64,000 nt of DNA, from positions 347,585-411,584 of the forward strand of contig NZ_VLLF01000003.1 in assembly GCF_007830545.1 (NCBI RefSeq), read 5' to 3'. This DNA comes from Roseibium hamelinense. GTDB lineage: Bacteria > Pseudomonadota > Alphaproteobacteria > Rhizobiales > Stappiaceae. Every line of letters starts with the position of its first letter. The stretch's first letter is position 1. Below, one piece after another: positions 1 through 10,106 of the stretch. A program made the position numbers and the translations under genes. The notes under the pieces were generated by a model, which worked only from the letters and a program-made list of their open reading frames with translations, searched no databases and was not told the origin of the DNA.

Positions 1-1059
1 CGGATTGCCGGACAGTTTGCCAAGCCGCGTTCCTCCTCGGTCGAGAAAAAAGACGACATCGAGCTTCCGAGCTATCGTGGTGATATCATCAATGACATCG
101 CGTTTTCCGAAGAAGGCCGGATCCCGGATCCGAACCGCCAAGCGATGGCCTACCGCCAGTCCGCGGCCACGCTGAACCTGTTGCGTGCGTTTTCCCAGGG
201 CGGCTTTGCCAATCTGGATCAGGTTCACCAGTGGATGCTTGGTTTCATCACCGACAGCCCGCAAGGCCACCGCTACAAGGAGCTGGCCGATCGGATCACG
301 GAAGCGCTCGCCTTCATGCGCGCTTGCGGCGTCGACGCAACCAGCGTCCCTCAGTTGAACTCAACCGATTTCTTCACAAGCCATGAAGCGTTGCTTCTCG
401 GCTATGAGGAAGCCTTAACCCGCGTCGACAGCACATCCGGCGACTGGTACGCGACCAGTGGGCATATGCTGTGGATCGGCGACCGGACCCGCCAGCCGGA
501 TCATGCCCATGTTGAGTTCTTCCGTGGCATCAAGAACCCGATCGGCCTCAAATGCGGTCCGAGCCTGACACCGGACGGGTTAATCGAGCTGATCGACAAG
601 TTGAACCCGGAAAATGAAGCCGGTCGTTTGACACTCATCTGCCGGTTCGGTGCAGACAAGGTGTTCGATCATCTGCCTCAGCTTATTCGTGCAGTCGAGC
701 GGGAAGGGCGTACCGTTGTGTGGTCGTGTGACCCGATGCATGGAAACACGATTACGGCCGGTGGCTACAAGACCCGTCCGTTCGAGCGGATCCTGAAAGA
801 AGTCGAAGCGTTTTTTGCAGTCCACCGGGCCGAGGGCACGCATGCGGGCGGCATCCACATCGAGATGACCGGCCGTGATGTGACCGAATGCACGGGCGGG
901 GCGCATGCCCTTACGGCCGAGCAGCTGGGCGACCGGTACCACACGCATTGCGACCCAAGGTTGAATGCCAATCAGGCGCTCGAGCTAGCGTTTCTGATTG
1001 CTGAAAATCTGAAAAAGGAACGCGATGGCCGGACAATGAAACAGGCCGTAAATGGCTGA
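1..1059 (+). CDS. Class II 3-deoxy-7-phosphoheptulonate (DAHP) synthase, 3' part
   Basis: Catalyses condensation of phosphoenolpyruvate and erythrose 4-phosphate, the first step of the shikimate pathway. The reading frame is open from base 1, so the N-terminal part lies outside the window; about 352 residues are present of a family usually near 450-480. Visible class II signatures are the [10 protein letters not shown] stretch near the left edge, the [10 protein letters not shown] motif, [20 protein letters not shown] with metal-binding acidic residues, and CDPRLNANQ near the C-terminus. A GC-rich hairpin follows the stop codon. The class II (plant-like) form is the usual DAHP synthase of rhizobia-like alphaproteobacteria. 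Identification is firm; only the start is missing. Confidence 0.95.
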   Translation, partial: RIAGQFAKPRSSSVEKKDDIELPSYRGDIINDIAFSEEGRIPDPNRQAMAYRQSAATLNLLRAFSQGGFANLDQVHQWMLGFITDSPQGHRYKELADRITEALAFMRACGVDATSVPQLNSTDFFTSHEALLLGYEEALTRVDSTSGDWYATSGHMLWIGDRTRQPDHAHVEFFRGIKNPIGLKCGPSLTPDGLIELIDKLNPENEAGRLTLICRFGADKVFDHLPQLIRAVEREGRTVVWSCDPMHGNTITAGGYKTRPFERILKEVEAFFAVHRAEGTHAGGIHIEMTGRDVTECTGGAHALTAEQLGDRYHTHCDPRLNANQALELAFLIAENLKKERDGRTMKQAVNG

Positions 1060-1093
1060 ACTGTAGGATTTTTCATCGGTAATTCCTGCATTT

Positions 1094-1122
1094 GGGGCGG
1101 CCTTGTGCCGCCCCTTCCTAAT
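1094..1122 (+). terminator. Hairpin after DAHP synthase
   Basis: GGGGCGGC and GCCGCCCC form an 8-bp perfect stem around a 5-base loop, 34 bases after the DAHP synthase stop. The following tract (TTCCTAATT) is only moderately T-rich, so termination efficiency is uncertain. Confidence 0.6.
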
Positions 1123-1222
1123 TGTGATCGAAAAACGCAGAAAACCTGCCCTTGGGTAAGTATCCTTTAACGCAGGACCCGCAATGGTCGTGGCCGGGTT
1201 GTGTGAGTGGGGATGAAACGGG

Positions 1223-1756
1223 ATGCAGCGGGAGTGGGATCTTTCTCGCGTCTCCTTTCTGCTGATTGAGGACAACGGGCACATGCGCAGTATTTTGCGC
1301 TCTGTCCTCAGCGGCTATGGAGTGCGCGACATTTTCGAAGCGGGTGACGGGTTTGATGCGATCGAATGCGTCATTGATCGGCAACCTGATTTTATTCTTC
1401 TGGATTGGGTCATGTCGCCCATGTCCGGGGCCGAGTTTGTGTCCATGTTACGGGGCGAACCGAACCCGCTGCTGGCAACCACACCGGTGATCATCATCAG
1501 TGCGCATGCGCGCAAGACAACGATCATAGAGGCTGTGAACCTTGGTATTCACGGCTTTATCGCTAAACCGGTCTCGCCGGCGGTCTTGTACAGCCGTGTT
1601 GGCGAAGTCTTGAACCGCCAGGAAAGACACGGCCGCAGCAAGGGCATTTTCGGCCGGGCGCGGAAAGAACCGACCATCAAATACGATATCACCGACCTGT
1701 CGGGGCGCAGCGCGGGAGGTGCGCCAGAGGAGGTTCAGTCGCTGGCATTGCTCTAG
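1223..1756 (+). CDS. Single-domain response regulator (CheY-like)
   Basis: A 177-residue protein with one receiver domain (about residues 10-135) and no recognisable output domain. The acidic pocket is at E16-D17, the phospho-acceptor is D61 in the ILLDWVMSPMSG motif, a serine replaces the usual threonine in IIISAHA, and the conserved lysine lies in FIAKPVS. The last 40 residues are basic then low complexity and match nothing I recognise. The start is the ATG after the purine-rich GGGGATGAAACGGG. No histidine kinase is adjacent, so its partner is unknown. Similar stand-alone receivers are common in alphaproteobacteria and may act through protein-protein interaction. Confidence 0.85.
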   Translation: MQREWDLSRVSFLLIEDNGHMRSILRSVLSGYGVRDIFEAGDGFDAIECVIDRQPDFILLDWVMSPMSGAEFVSMLRGEPNPLLATTPVIIISAHARKTTIIEAVNLGIHGFIAKPVSPAVLYSRVGEVLNRQERHGRSKGIFGRARKEPTIKYDITDLSGRSAGGAPEEVQSLALL

Positions 1757-1797
1757 ACTGATTGTAAGTTTTGGTGCAGCGCGCTAAACCCAAGCGC

Positions 1798-3513
1798 ATG
1801 GCAGACTCAGACACATCCTCGACCGCATCTTCAGCCGCGACACCTGCACTTGATGCGCATTTGCGCATTGCGGTTGCGCAGCTCAATCCGACTGTCGGCA
1901 ACATCTCCGCAAACACCGATCAGGTGATTGAAGCACGCGCGAAAGCTGCGGCGGCCGGCGCGCATCTTATGCTGTGCCCAGAACTCAATATCGCCGGATA
2001 CCCGCCTGAAGATCTCGTTTTGAAATCGGCTTTTGTCGAGCGGTGCAAGCAGGCTGCCGAGCGTCTTGCACGTGAGACAGCCGATGGTGGTCCAGGGCTT
2101 ATCATCGGCGTGCCGTGGCGCACAGAGGACGGCGCGCTTTACAATGCGGCACTGCTGATGGACGGCGGCGAGATCAAGGCGATCCGCTACAAATACGATC
2201 TGCCAAACTATGGTGTTTTTGACGAAAAACGGGTTTTCGATGCCGGTCCTTTGCCGGGCCCGGTCGACTTCCGAGGTGTTCGCATCGGCATTCCAATCTG
2301 CGAGGATATCTGGAATGACGAAGTGTGCGAATGTTTGGCCGAAACCGGTGCGGAACTTCTTTTGGTGCCGAATGGCTCGCCCTATTGGGCCAACCGGGCC
2401 GAAGAACGCCTGCAGGTGGTTGTTGCACGGGTCGTGGAAAGCGATCTGCCGCTGATCTACTGCAATCAGGTCGCCGGACAGGATGAGCTGGTGTTTGATG
2501 GCGGATCTTTTGCGCTTCAAGCTGACCGGACACTGGCATTTCAAATGCCGCAGTTCGTTGCCGACCTCGGCATCACCGACTGGCGCCGGACCGATGACGG
2601 GCCCTGGATCTGCGAGAGCGGCCCAAAGGCTGTCTTACCCGAGATCGATGAAGCGAATTGGCGGGCGTGTGTGCTGGGGCTCGGCGATTACGTCACGAAG
2701 AACGGCTTTCCGGGCGTGGTGCTCGGCTTGTCCGGCGGCATTGATTCTGCAGTCTGCGCAGCCATGGCTGTCGATGCGCTGGGTGCCGACAAGGTACATG
2801 CGGTCATGCTGCCCTACCGCTACACGTCGGATGAAAGCAAAAGCGACGCGGCCGCTTGCGCCGATGCACTTGGTATCCGCTATGACACGGTGCCGATCGC
2901 CGATCCCGTTGAAGCGTTTTCCTCTGCCCTTGAGCCGTTGTTCGCTGAAACCCAGCCGGATACAACCGAGGAAAACATCCAGTCGCGCACGCGCGGTGTG
3001 ATCTTGATGGCGATATCGAACAAGTTCGGCCATATGGTTGTCACCACCGGCAACAAATCGGAAATGTCGGTCGGATATGCGACGCTCTATGGCGACATGA
3101 ATGGCGGCTACAATCCGATCAAGGACCTTTACAAGACACAGGTTTACCACTTGGCGGGTTGGCGCAATAAAAACCATCCGGACGGCATGCTGGGCCCCAA
3201 GGGCGAGGTGATCCCCTCCAACATCATCACCAAAGTGCCGACTGCCGAGCTGCGCGAGAACCAGACCGACCAGGATTCCCTGCCGCCTTATGATGTCCTG
3301 GATGACATTTTGGAGGCCCTGGTGGAAGACGAACTGTCCGTTGCCGAGATCGAAAAGCGCGGCCATGACAAGGTCCTGATCAACCGGATCGAACACCTTC
3401 TCTACATCGCCGAATACAAGCGCCGTCAAGCCCCGCCGGGGGTCAAAATCACCATGAAAAACTTTGGCAAGGACCGGCGCTACCCGATCACCAACCGGTT
3501 CCGCGACCGATAG
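1798..3513 (+). CDS. nadE: Glutamine-dependent NAD(+) synthase
   Basis: Makes NAD+ from deamido-NAD+ and ATP, taking ammonia from glutamine. The N-terminal nitrilase-type glutaminase domain (about residues 20-270) has the catalytic triad E62 (CPELNIAGYPPED), K132 (KYDLPNYGVFDEKR) and C168 (ICEDIW). The C-terminal synthetase domain carries the ATP-binding SGGIDS loop at about 312-317. I chose ATG 1798 (571 residues); a TTG at 1771 would add nine residues, and neither has a clear ribosome binding site. The first 20 residues are Ser/Ala/Thr-rich and precede the conserved core. Length fits the two-domain family. Confidence 0.95.
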   Translation: MADSDTSSTASSAATPALDAHLRIAVAQLNPTVGNISANTDQVIEARAKAAAAGAHLMLCPELNIAGYPPEDLVLKSAFVERCKQAAERLARETADGGPGLIIGVPWRTEDGALYNAALLMDGGEIKAIRYKYDLPNYGVFDEKRVFDAGPLPGPVDFRGVRIGIPICEDIWNDEVCECLAETGAELLLVPNGSPYWANRAEERLQVVVARVVESDLPLIYCNQVAGQDELVFDGGSFALQADRTLAFQMPQFVADLGITDWRRTDDGPWICESGPKAVLPEIDEANWRACVLGLGDYVTKNGFPGVVLGLSGGIDSAVCAAMAVDALGADKVHAVMLPYRYTSDESKSDAAACADALGIRYDTVPIADPVEAFSSALEPLFAETQPDTTEENIQSRTRGVILMAISNKFGHMVVTTGNKSEMSVGYATLYGDMNGGYNPIKDLYKTQVYHLAGWRNKNHPDGMLGPKGEVIPSNIITKVPTAELRENQTDQDSLPPYDVLDDILEALVEDELSVAEIEKRGHDKVLINRIEHLLYIAEYKRRQAPPGVKITMKNFGKDRRYPITNRFRDR

Positions 3514-3580
3514 CGCGGAAACTGGCGGTACTTCTTTAAAGCTTGAAGGGTCTCCGCTCTGAAGGCCAAGCCACAGGAAC

Positions 3581-4810
3581 ATGCCCGTGCCTTTTTTTGC
3601 ATTCCTGCAGGCAAATGCCCGCTGGCTCGGCGCCGGGTACCTGTTGGCCCTTTTTTCCGGCTTCGGGCAAACCTTTTTCATCTCCTTGTTCGCTGGAGAT
3701 CTGCGCGCCGAGTTTGACCTCAGCCACGGCGATTTTGGATTGATCTACATGGCGGCCACGCTGCTCAGTGCGCTATGCCTTTCCAGCGTTGGTCGGACGG
3801 TGGATGTCTTTCCGATCCAGCGTGTTGCGGCTGTTGTGATGCTGGCGCTGGCTGCGTTTTGCGTTTCCATGGCCACCGTCAATTCTGTCGTCATGCTGTT
3901 TGTTACCATTTTCGGGCTGCGACTATGTGGTCAGGGCATGATGACCCACACGTCCATGACGGCTATGGGACGTTGGTTTTCAGCCCAGCGGGGGCGGGCT
4001 GTTTCCATCGCGATTTTGGGGTTCCCAACCGCCGAAGCGCTGTTTCCGATCAGCTTTGTGGCGCTGTCCAACGCAATTGGCTGGCGCGGGGCATGGGGTT
4101 TTGCTGCCGCTATATTGGTCGCGCTGTCCATGCCGGTCATCCTGACCCTGCTGCGTGCCGACCGGCAACCGAAGTCGCTTGAAAGCGACGGCACGAATGT
4201 CATTGGCCGGCAATGGACGCGGGCGGAAGTTTTGCGCGATCCGGTGTTTTGGGCTGCGTGCCTCGGGGTGCTGGCTCCGCCTTTCATTGGGACGGCAATC
4301 CTGTTCCACCAGGTCTACCTGGTGGAACTGAGGGGCTGGCCCTTGGAGCTGTTTGCCAGCGCGTTTGTCGTTATGGCGGTTGTGTCCGTTGCGACATCGC
4401 TGGTGCTTGGCGGACTGATCGACCGGTACACGGCTGTGCGGCTGATGCCCGGCTTGCTGGTGCCGATGGCCGCAGCCTGTTTCGTTCTTGCCTATTTCAC
4501 ATCCCAGGCCGCGCCGTTCATCTTCATGGCGCTGTTTGGTATGAGCAGCGGGATCACCGCAACGCTGATCGGTGCATTGTGGCCGGAGATCTACGGCGTC
4601 CGGCATATTGGGGCGATTCGTGCCGTGGCTTTTGCACTGATGGTTTTTGCCTCCGCTGCCGGGCCCGGCCTTGTCGGCTGGCTGATCGATCTTGGGATCG
4701 ACTATGACTTTCAGCTGGCGGGGATGGGGCTTTATTGCATCTTAATGAGCGTGGTTTTAACGCTGGCGTCCAAAACTGCACGGCTTCGCGACAAACAACC
4801 GGGAAATTAA
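3581..4810 (+). CDS. MFS transporter
   Basis: A 409-residue integral inner-membrane protein with about twelve hydrophobic segments. It opens with [30 protein letters not shown], the typical first helix of the nitrate/oxalate-formate-like branch of the major facilitator superfamily, and has the [15 protein letters not shown] region near helix 5. The substrate cannot be deduced. It sits 67 bases after nadE and 47 bases before gltX on the same strand, so cotranscription is possible, but there is no functional link to either neighbour. The last dozen residues are cytoplasmic and basic. Confidence 0.85.
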   Translation: MPVPFFAFLQANARWLGAGYLLALFSGFGQTFFISLFAGDLRAEFDLSHGDFGLIYMAATLLSALCLSSVGRTVDVFPIQRVAAVVMLALAAFCVSMATVNSVVMLFVTIFGLRLCGQGMMTHTSMTAMGRWFSAQRGRAVSIAILGFPTAEALFPISFVALSNAIGWRGAWGFAAAILVALSMPVILTLLRADRQPKSLESDGTNVIGRQWTRAEVLRDPVFWAACLGVLAPPFIGTAILFHQVYLVELRGWPLELFASAFVVMAVVSVATSLVLGGLIDRYTAVRLMPGLLVPMAAACFVLAYFTSQAAPFIFMALFGMSSGITATLIGALWPEIYGVRHIGAIRAVAFALMVFASAAGPGLVGWLIDLGIDYDFQLAGMGLYCILMSVVLTLASKTARLRDKQPGN

Positions 4811-4857
4811 TCAATTCTCACTTGCCGTTGGGGCTGCGCCCGGCTACCCCGTCTTAC

Positions 4858-6219
4858 ATGATGACCACAGTACGTTTCGCGCCGTCTCCGACCGGCCACA
4901 TTCACATTGGCAACAGCCGTACCGCCCTTTTCAATTGGCTGTTCGCCAAGAAGTCGGATGGAAAATTCATCCTCAGGTTCGACGACACGGACACCGAGCG
5001 GTCCAGGGCCGAATATGCCGATGCCATCGCTGCCGATTTGCAGTGGCTCGGGATTACGCCAGACCGGATCGAGCGGCAGTCTTCGCGCGTCGAAAGCTAT
5101 GACACGGCTGCCCAGAAGCTCAAAGACGCCGGGCTGCTTTATGCCTGCTACGAAACACCGGACGAGCTGGAGCGGCGCCGCTCCCGCGCCCGGGCGCTTG
5201 GCCGTCCGCCGGTGTATGACCGGGCCGGGTTGAAACTCACCGACGACGAGCGCGCTGCGCTTGAAGCGGAAGGCCGGCGGCCCCATTGGCGGTTTGTTTT
5301 GCCGAACCATGACGGTGATCCGTTCACCACCCGACGCACGGAAGTCAGCTGGACAGACCTGTGCCGCGGTGACCAGTCTGTCGACCTTGCGTCGTTGTCC
5401 GATCCCGTTCTGATCCGCGAAGACGGCAGCTATCTCTACACCTTGCCGTCAATCGTCGATGACATCGACATGGGCGTGACCCATGTGATCCGGGGTGAAG
5501 ATCATGTTGCCAATACGGGTGTACAGGTCGCAATCTTTGAGGCACTTGGCGCTCCTGCACCGGTTTTTGCCCACCACAATCTGTTGACCACCCGCGACGG
5601 GGAAGGGCTGTCGAAGCGCAAAGGCGCCTTGTCGATCGGCTCCCTGCGCGATGCCGGACTTGAACCCATGTCCGTTGCCTCGTTAGCTGTTCTGACCGGC
5701 ACCAGCCATTCGGTCGAACCGATGGCAGAGATGGCAAAGCTTGCCGAAGCGTTTGACCTTGCCTCGGTGTCCCGGTCCTCTGCGAAATTTGACCCGGAAG
5801 AGCTAAACGGCCTCAATGCGCGCCTGGTCCATGAGATGCCGTTTGCAGATGTGGAGGGGCGGCTGGCAAATCTTGGTATTGCTGGCGGAGAAACCTTCTG
5901 GCTCGCTGTGCGTGGCAATTGCGTCAAAGTTTCAGACGCACAAATCTATTGGCAGGTCGTGGTCGGGCCGATCGAAAGCCTTGTGGAGGACGAGGACCGT
6001 GATTTTCTGGTGACTGCGTCCAAATTGTTGCCTGAAGGCGACATAACGCAGGACTCCTGGGGCGCCTGGACATCAGCGGTCAAGGCAGAGACCGGCCGCA
6101 AGGGCAAAGGTTTGTTCATGCCGTTGCGCAAGGCACTGACCGGTCTTGGTCATGGCCCGGACATGAAGGATATGCTGCCGCTTATTGGGCGACAAAATAT
6201 TCGGGACCGACTACCCTGA
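4858..6219 (+). CDS. gltX: Glutamyl-tRNA synthetase (second-type GltX)
   Basis: Charges tRNA with glutamate. The class I catalytic core opens with [21 protein letters not shown], containing the HIGH-like HIGN, and has the KMSKS counterpart LSKRKG. Start is ATG 4858 (or the adjacent ATG 4861), placing the conserved core at residue 4; the frame stays open upstream to 4735 but that stretch is not conserved-looking. At 453 residues it is of normal length for the compact alphaproteobacterial form. Many alphaproteobacteria have two gltX genes, and I cannot tell which role this one has. The last 38 bases overlap the 3' end of the convergent DUF2865 gene. Confidence 0.93.
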   Translation: MMTTVRFAPSPTGHIHIGNSRTALFNWLFAKKSDGKFILRFDDTDTERSRAEYADAIAADLQWLGITPDRIERQSSRVESYDTAAQKLKDAGLLYACYETPDELERRRSRARALGRPPVYDRAGLKLTDDERAALEAEGRRPHWRFVLPNHDGDPFTTRRTEVSWTDLCRGDQSVDLASLSDPVLIREDGSYLYTLPSIVDDIDMGVTHVIRGEDHVANTGVQVAIFEALGAPAPVFAHHNLLTTRDGEGLSKRKGALSIGSLRDAGLEPMSVASLAVLTGTSHSVEPMAEMAKLAEAFDLASVSRSSAKFDPEELNGLNARLVHEMPFADVEGRLANLGIAGGETFWLAVRGNCVKVSDAQIYWQVVVGPIESLVEDEDRDFLVTASKLLPEGDITQDSWGAWTSAVKAETGRKGKGLFMPLRKALTGLGHGPDMKDMLPLIGRQNIRDRLP

Positions 6220-7594
6220 CATTCGCGTCGTCCCCGGCCGGGCGATAGTCGTCATCGTCCGCCGGAACGAGAAACACGGGGTTGGCGGGTGCTTGTGGAA
6301 GCTGCCCGTCATCGTCCAGGCCCGAGCGCATAACGGACCGCGTCCGGCCCCCCAAAATTGGAAGAGCGTTTGAGGCAGGGGCATCAGCCAAGGCACCGGT
6401 GTCTCGCGTATCGCCCGAATCGCGAAGGACTGGCGCCGTGACATCAAAGCCGAGCTCGAAATTTTTGCGCGTGTCAGGGTCTTCCAGAACCGGCACCTGA
6501 TCACGGGTCATTGGGGTGCGTGCAAAAGCGCTGACCGGGCCGGCTGGAGTGGTGGCACCAGTAGCCGCAGAAATCTGGTTCCGCAATCCCTCAGCGGCGC
6601 TCGGGCCGCCGGCAATCGTGAGGCCAGCTCCGCCATTGCCTGAAAGCGGCATCAGACGGCCGCGGATCTGGTTGGCATTTGTGATCCGGCAGCTGCAGCC
6701 ATGCACGAATTCCTCTTGAAACCGGTAGGCGTTGTCGTGGTCCAGATAACGAATGCCCGATAAAGAGATCATCTCTTCCTTCAGTCCACCTGGATTTTTG
6801 TAGACAAAGAGCTCTGTTTGGGCCGCCGGGCAAATTTCCCGGCATCTTGCGGCATCGTTTACGAACTGGTCCTGGCCCGTCGCAAAGCTGACCGGAAAAA
6901 AGAACCCGTCGCAGGTCCGGACACACATCGTTCGATACGTGCCTCCCGCCGGGATCCGGTAGCGCTTTTTCCGCTGTTTGGTATCGGTTGGAGAGGAGGA
7001 CGCGGAAATGACACGGCCGCCGCTTTGGCCGCTTCCGTTCCCGTTGCCGGGAATTTCGACAATGACACCGTTCGGCAGCGTTCTGTAACGCGCCCCGCCG
7101 CTGTCCGGCTGGTTCGCCTGTTGCGGCGCAAACAGCCGGGCAAGCAATCCCTTGTTGTTTTGTGTGTCGCTCGACGCGTCCGCGGCGCGAGAGGGGCGGT
7201 CACAGCCCTGCCGTTTCAGCTGGGCCCTGATTTTTTTGATCTCGCCAGCCGATCTTCCGCCGGACCCGCCGGCGCGGCGTTCGATTTTCCTCAGATTGGC
7301 TCGCATCTGATCGATTTTTGGAAGCAGATTTTGACATTTGGCAGATCCGGGCTGACTGGAGCATTGGAAATACCGCGCATCACGTTCAGCAGCCGCCAGC
7401 GCAGCGCCCTGACGCTGTGCCATGTCCTGCCACTTTCCGCCGCCCGGTTGCGACGTCAGGCGGGTCAGTTCGGATTTGAGAGATGCACAGGTCGCCGCAA
7501 AACCCGGCGCGATGCCAAGCACGATCAATCCGGCGGCAAATACCAACCGCACGCCAAACCCCCGCTTGGCTATGTGACGATGCCGCTTGGCCAT
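6182..7594 (-). CDS. DUF2865 domain-containing secreted protein
   Basis: A 470-residue protein with an N-terminal signal peptide (about residues 1-34, ending APGFAA). A Cys-containing helical stretch follows (residues 35-130). The DUF2865 core contains [38 protein letters not shown] and [14 protein letters not shown]; its cysteines suggest disulfides in the periplasm. The C-terminal 130 residues are low-complexity and poorly conserved-looking. Function is unknown; the family is widespread in Hyphomicrobiales. The gene converges on gltX with a 38-base overlap, so the two 3' ends must be read from opposite strands. Confidence 0.85.
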   Translation of the reverse strand: MAKRHRHIAKRGFGVRLVFAAGLIVLGIAPGFAATCASLKSELTRLTSQPGGGKWQDMAQRQGAALAAAERDARYFQCSSQPGSAKCQNLLPKIDQMRANLRKIERRAGGSGGRSAGEIKKIRAQLKRQGCDRPSRAADASSDTQNNKGLLARLFAPQQANQPDSGGARYRTLPNGVIVEIPGNGNGSGQSGGRVISASSSPTDTKQRKKRYRIPAGGTYRTMCVRTCDGFFFPVSFATGQDQFVNDAARCREICPAAQTELFVYKNPGGLKEEMISLSGIRYLDHDNAYRFQEEFVHGCSCRITNANQIRGRLMPLSGNGGAGLTIAGGPSAAEGLRNQISAATGATTPAGPVSAFARTPMTRDQVPVLEDPDTRKNFELGFDVTAPVLRDSGDTRDTGALADAPASNALPILGGRTRSVMRSGLDDDGQLPQAPANPVFLVPADDDDYRPAGDDANVRVVGPEYFVAQ

Positions 7595-7723
7595 CCATCA
7601 CCCTCAGGTTTTCAAAAAGCCGATCCCTATCCCGGACTGAGTATCCGGTCCTGGTGAAACTTTATCAACCAAACCTCTGAATTGAGGTTAATGCATTTAT
7701 GGATGATAAAAAGAACGGCCGGG

Positions 7724-8269
7724 TCAGTTTTTGGCGCCCGGTTTGAAATCATCGGCAGCCTCAAGCAACCGGTCGTAAATATCCGACAAAACCTGTTTTT
7801 GGTCCGGGGTGAGGGCGTTCATCAATTCGTTTGAAAACGCCAGGGCTTGCGGAACCAGATCGGTGTAAGTCTGGCGTCCGGAAGCTGTCAATTCCAGGTA
7901 ACTTTCGCGCATATCCAGCGGATTGGCGGCCCGGACCACATAGCCCTTAGCCTCGAGTGCAGACACCGCACGGCTCACCTTGGTTTTGTGCATGGTGCTG
8001 CGGATCCCGATCTCTTTCGAGGTCACCCGGCCGTATTGACCGATGATTGCCAGTACGCGCCATTCCGGAATCCCGATCCCTAACTGATTGGCATAGATCT
8101 GGGAGAAAGACCGGCTGACCCGTTCGGCCAACAAGTTCAGGCGGTAGGGCAAAAAACTGTCGAGTTCGAGAATGAGGGAGGCGTCCCGCCCGTCATCTTG
8201 TTCCAGTGGTGCGGTCGTGCGCGAAGGCCTGTCGGTCACGGCTGCGTCTCCTGAGTAAGAATTGCCCAT
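7724..8269 (-). CDS. MarR-family transcriptional regulator
   Basis: A 181-residue protein with a central winged helix-turn-helix: the LGIGIPEWRVLAIIGQYG segment, then VTSKEIGIRSTMHKTKVSRAVSALEAKGYV as the recognition region, and a DMRESYLELTASG wing. Residues 1-35 are polar and likely disordered. MarR proteins usually repress a neighbouring gene until a phenolic or oxidised ligand binds. The divergent neighbour at 8617 (metallo-beta-lactamase-fold protein) is the obvious candidate target, but I found no clear palindrome between them. Start ATG 8269 is chosen from frame length; a shorter form starting within residues 1-35 is possible. Confidence 0.9.
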   Translation of the reverse strand: MGNSYSGDAAVTDRPSRTTAPLEQDDGRDASLILELDSFLPYRLNLLAERVSRSFSQIYANQLGIGIPEWRVLAIIGQYGRVTSKEIGIRSTMHKTKVSRAVSALEAKGYVVRAANPLDMRESYLELTASGRQTYTDLVPQALAFSNELMNALTPDQKQVLSDIYDRLLEAADDFKPGAKN

Positions 8270-8616
8270 TTTGCGACCGGGTTTGTGCAGCGCACAGATG
8301 TCGGCCGGTCGGGCTCTTTAATCAACTCTCCAGACCAAAATTACCGGAAAGTTTCCCATAAAGTTCGTTTGTAGAATTGCGGATGATCTGCCGGATTATT
8401 ATTTGCCACTAAATTGTCCATATCTTGATATTAGTCCTAGCGCCCAAACTAACTGTTGAAAACCACAAGGTAGCGCCCCGCATTGAAACCGTAAATTTGC
8501 GAATCGCAAGGGAAAGCTGAGAACGTTTGCCTGTCCGCATCGATCAAAGGACTGCTTTGTTGCCAAACGCCTCGGGAGCTTTCGGATATCCTGATACAAG
8601 TCCAAAGAGTGTTGCC
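8270..8616. other. Divergent intergenic region
   Basis: Some 347 bases between the marR-like gene and the metallo-beta-lactamase-fold gene. The middle (about 8320-8460) is AT-rich relative to its surroundings and should hold both promoters. The right 90 bases are open in the frame of the downstream gene (TTG at 8527), but that translation shows no conserved features. I see no convincing operator, RNA gene or repeat. Confidence 0.5.
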
Positions 8617-10014
8617 ATGAGCAAGAGTTTCGCCTCCACGAATGATACCGCAGACAAGTCCATTACTTTTACGCAGATGGCTCGCGGGTGCTACGCATTT
8701 ACGGCGGAGGGCGACCCCAATACCGGGGTGATTATCGGCGATGACGCAATCATGGTCGTCGACGCGCAGGCAACTCCGGCGATGGCGGAAAAAGTCATCG
8801 AAAAAATCCGGGAAGTCTCGGACAAACCGATCAAGCATGTGGTCCTCACACACTATCATGCCGTGCGCGCGCTCGGTGCCAGCGCATATGGGGCAAGCGA
8901 AATCATCGCTTCGGATCTCACCAAGCGCATGATTGAAGAACGCGGGGAAGCGGACTGGGCCTCCGAATACGCCCGGTTCCCGCGGTTGTTCCAGGACGCC
9001 TCCAGCATTCCCGGATTAACCCGTCCGACCATGAGTTTTGCATCCTCCATGTCCGTCAATCTCGGCAATCTCGAGGTCCGGATCATGCATCTTGGCCGCG
9101 GCCATACCATGGGCGATGTGGTTGTTTGGGTTCCGTCCCGCGGAGCAATCTACTCCGGTGATTTGGTCGAGTACAAATCGGCCTGTTATTGCGGCGATGG
9201 CCATCTTGGTGACTGGCCGCGCACACTCGACCGGATCGCCGCTTTCCGGCCGACATCTCTGATGCCCGGCCGGGGCGCGGCTCTGGTCGGCGCGGAAAAG
9301 GTCACCGAAGCGATTGAACTGACGCGCGACTTTGTCCTGACATTGCGGGACGCAACCGCCGCGTCCGTTGAAGCGGGACTTGGGCTCAAGGACACGTTTC
9401 TGTCGGTCCGCGATGTAATGGATCCGAAATTCGGAAGCTATGCAATCTACGAGCATTGTCTGCCGTTCAATATTGCCCGCGCGTATGATGAAGCGCTTGG
9501 TCTCGACATTCCGCAGATTTGGACCGCAGAGCGTGACAAGGATCTTTGGGATGCCTTGCAAGGCGCTGTGGAATCCGGCGATTCTCAGTCCGGCGAAGAT
9601 ACCCGCCAAGATGACGGTGAGGCGCCGGCTGGGCTCAGCGAAGAACAGGGCGAGGCGACCGACGCGCCGACCAGGCAATCTGATGAGAGTACCGAAGATC
9701 GGCATGCCGCAGACGCTGACTATGTCCAGGCAGAAGGCGCGGCTGACACCGAAGGCGCTCACGAGACAGCTGCAGAAACGCAACCCGAGCCGAAGACCGT
9801 TGGTGACGCCGCGCCGGACGATGCGCCGTCCGAAGAGCGCGATGAGGCAAACGCCGGACCAAGCTCTGAAGACCTGGAGGTTGCGGCCCAGCTGGAACAG
9901 GAGCTGGAAGAGGCCTTGATCGAGCAAATCGCGGACGGGGCGCCGGATGAAAAACACGCCGATGCGGAAACCACGCAAACCGGTAAACAAAAAACGGTTG
10001 AGCCTGCAGAGTGA
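8617..10014 (+). CDS. Metallo-beta-lactamase-fold protein with altered metal motif and acidic tail
   Basis: A 465-residue protein. Residues 10-310 have the metallo-beta-lactamase fold: GVIIGDDAIMVVDAQ, the motif THYHAVRALGA (H79, H81), LGRGHTMGDVVVW and YSGDLVEYKSACYCGDGH. The canonical THxHxDHxGG is changed so that the Asp and following His positions are Val83 and Arg84, which should alter or abolish one metal site. Residues from about 321 to the end are a Glu/Asp/Ala-rich, probably disordered tail. Start ATG 8617 gives a normal N-terminus; TTG 8527 is an alternative. Substrate unknown. The MarR gene upstream is divergent. Confidence 0.8.
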   Translation: MSKSFASTNDTADKSITFTQMARGCYAFTAEGDPNTGVIIGDDAIMVVDAQATPAMAEKVIEKIREVSDKPIKHVVLTHYHAVRALGASAYGASEIIASDLTKRMIEERGEADWASEYARFPRLFQDASSIPGLTRPTMSFASSMSVNLGNLEVRIMHLGRGHTMGDVVVWVPSRGAIYSGDLVEYKSACYCGDGHLGDWPRTLDRIAAFRPTSLMPGRGAALVGAEKVTEAIELTRDFVLTLRDATAASVEAGLGLKDTFLSVRDVMDPKFGSYAIYEHCLPFNIARAYDEALGLDIPQIWTAERDKDLWDALQGAVESGDSQSGEDTRQDDGEAPAGLSEEQGEATDAPTRQSDESTEDRHAADADYVQAEGAADTEGAHETAAETQPEPKTVGDAAPDDAPSEERDEANAGPSSEDLEVAAQLEQELEEALIEQIADGAPDEKHADAETTQTGKQKTVEPAE

Positions 10015-10058
10015 GTCTCAAGGCAACTTCGCCTTCAACTGAAAACTGGACAAGACCC

Positions 10059-10097
10059 GGCCGCTCACCCACATGTGAGCGGCCTGTTTGTTTTTGG
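10059..10097 (+). terminator. Rho-independent terminator
   Basis: GGCCGCTCAC and GTGAGCGGCC form a perfect 10-bp stem around a 6-base loop, followed by TGTTTGTTTTT. It ends transcription of the metallo-beta-lactamase-fold gene just before creA. Confidence 0.88.
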
Positions 10098-10106
10098 AGT
10101 GACCCT

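Noticed and set aside
4735..4857. Upstream extension of gltX
   Set aside because: Overlaps the MFS gene and adds 41 non-conserved residues before the RFAPSPTG core; ATG 4858 fits the family.
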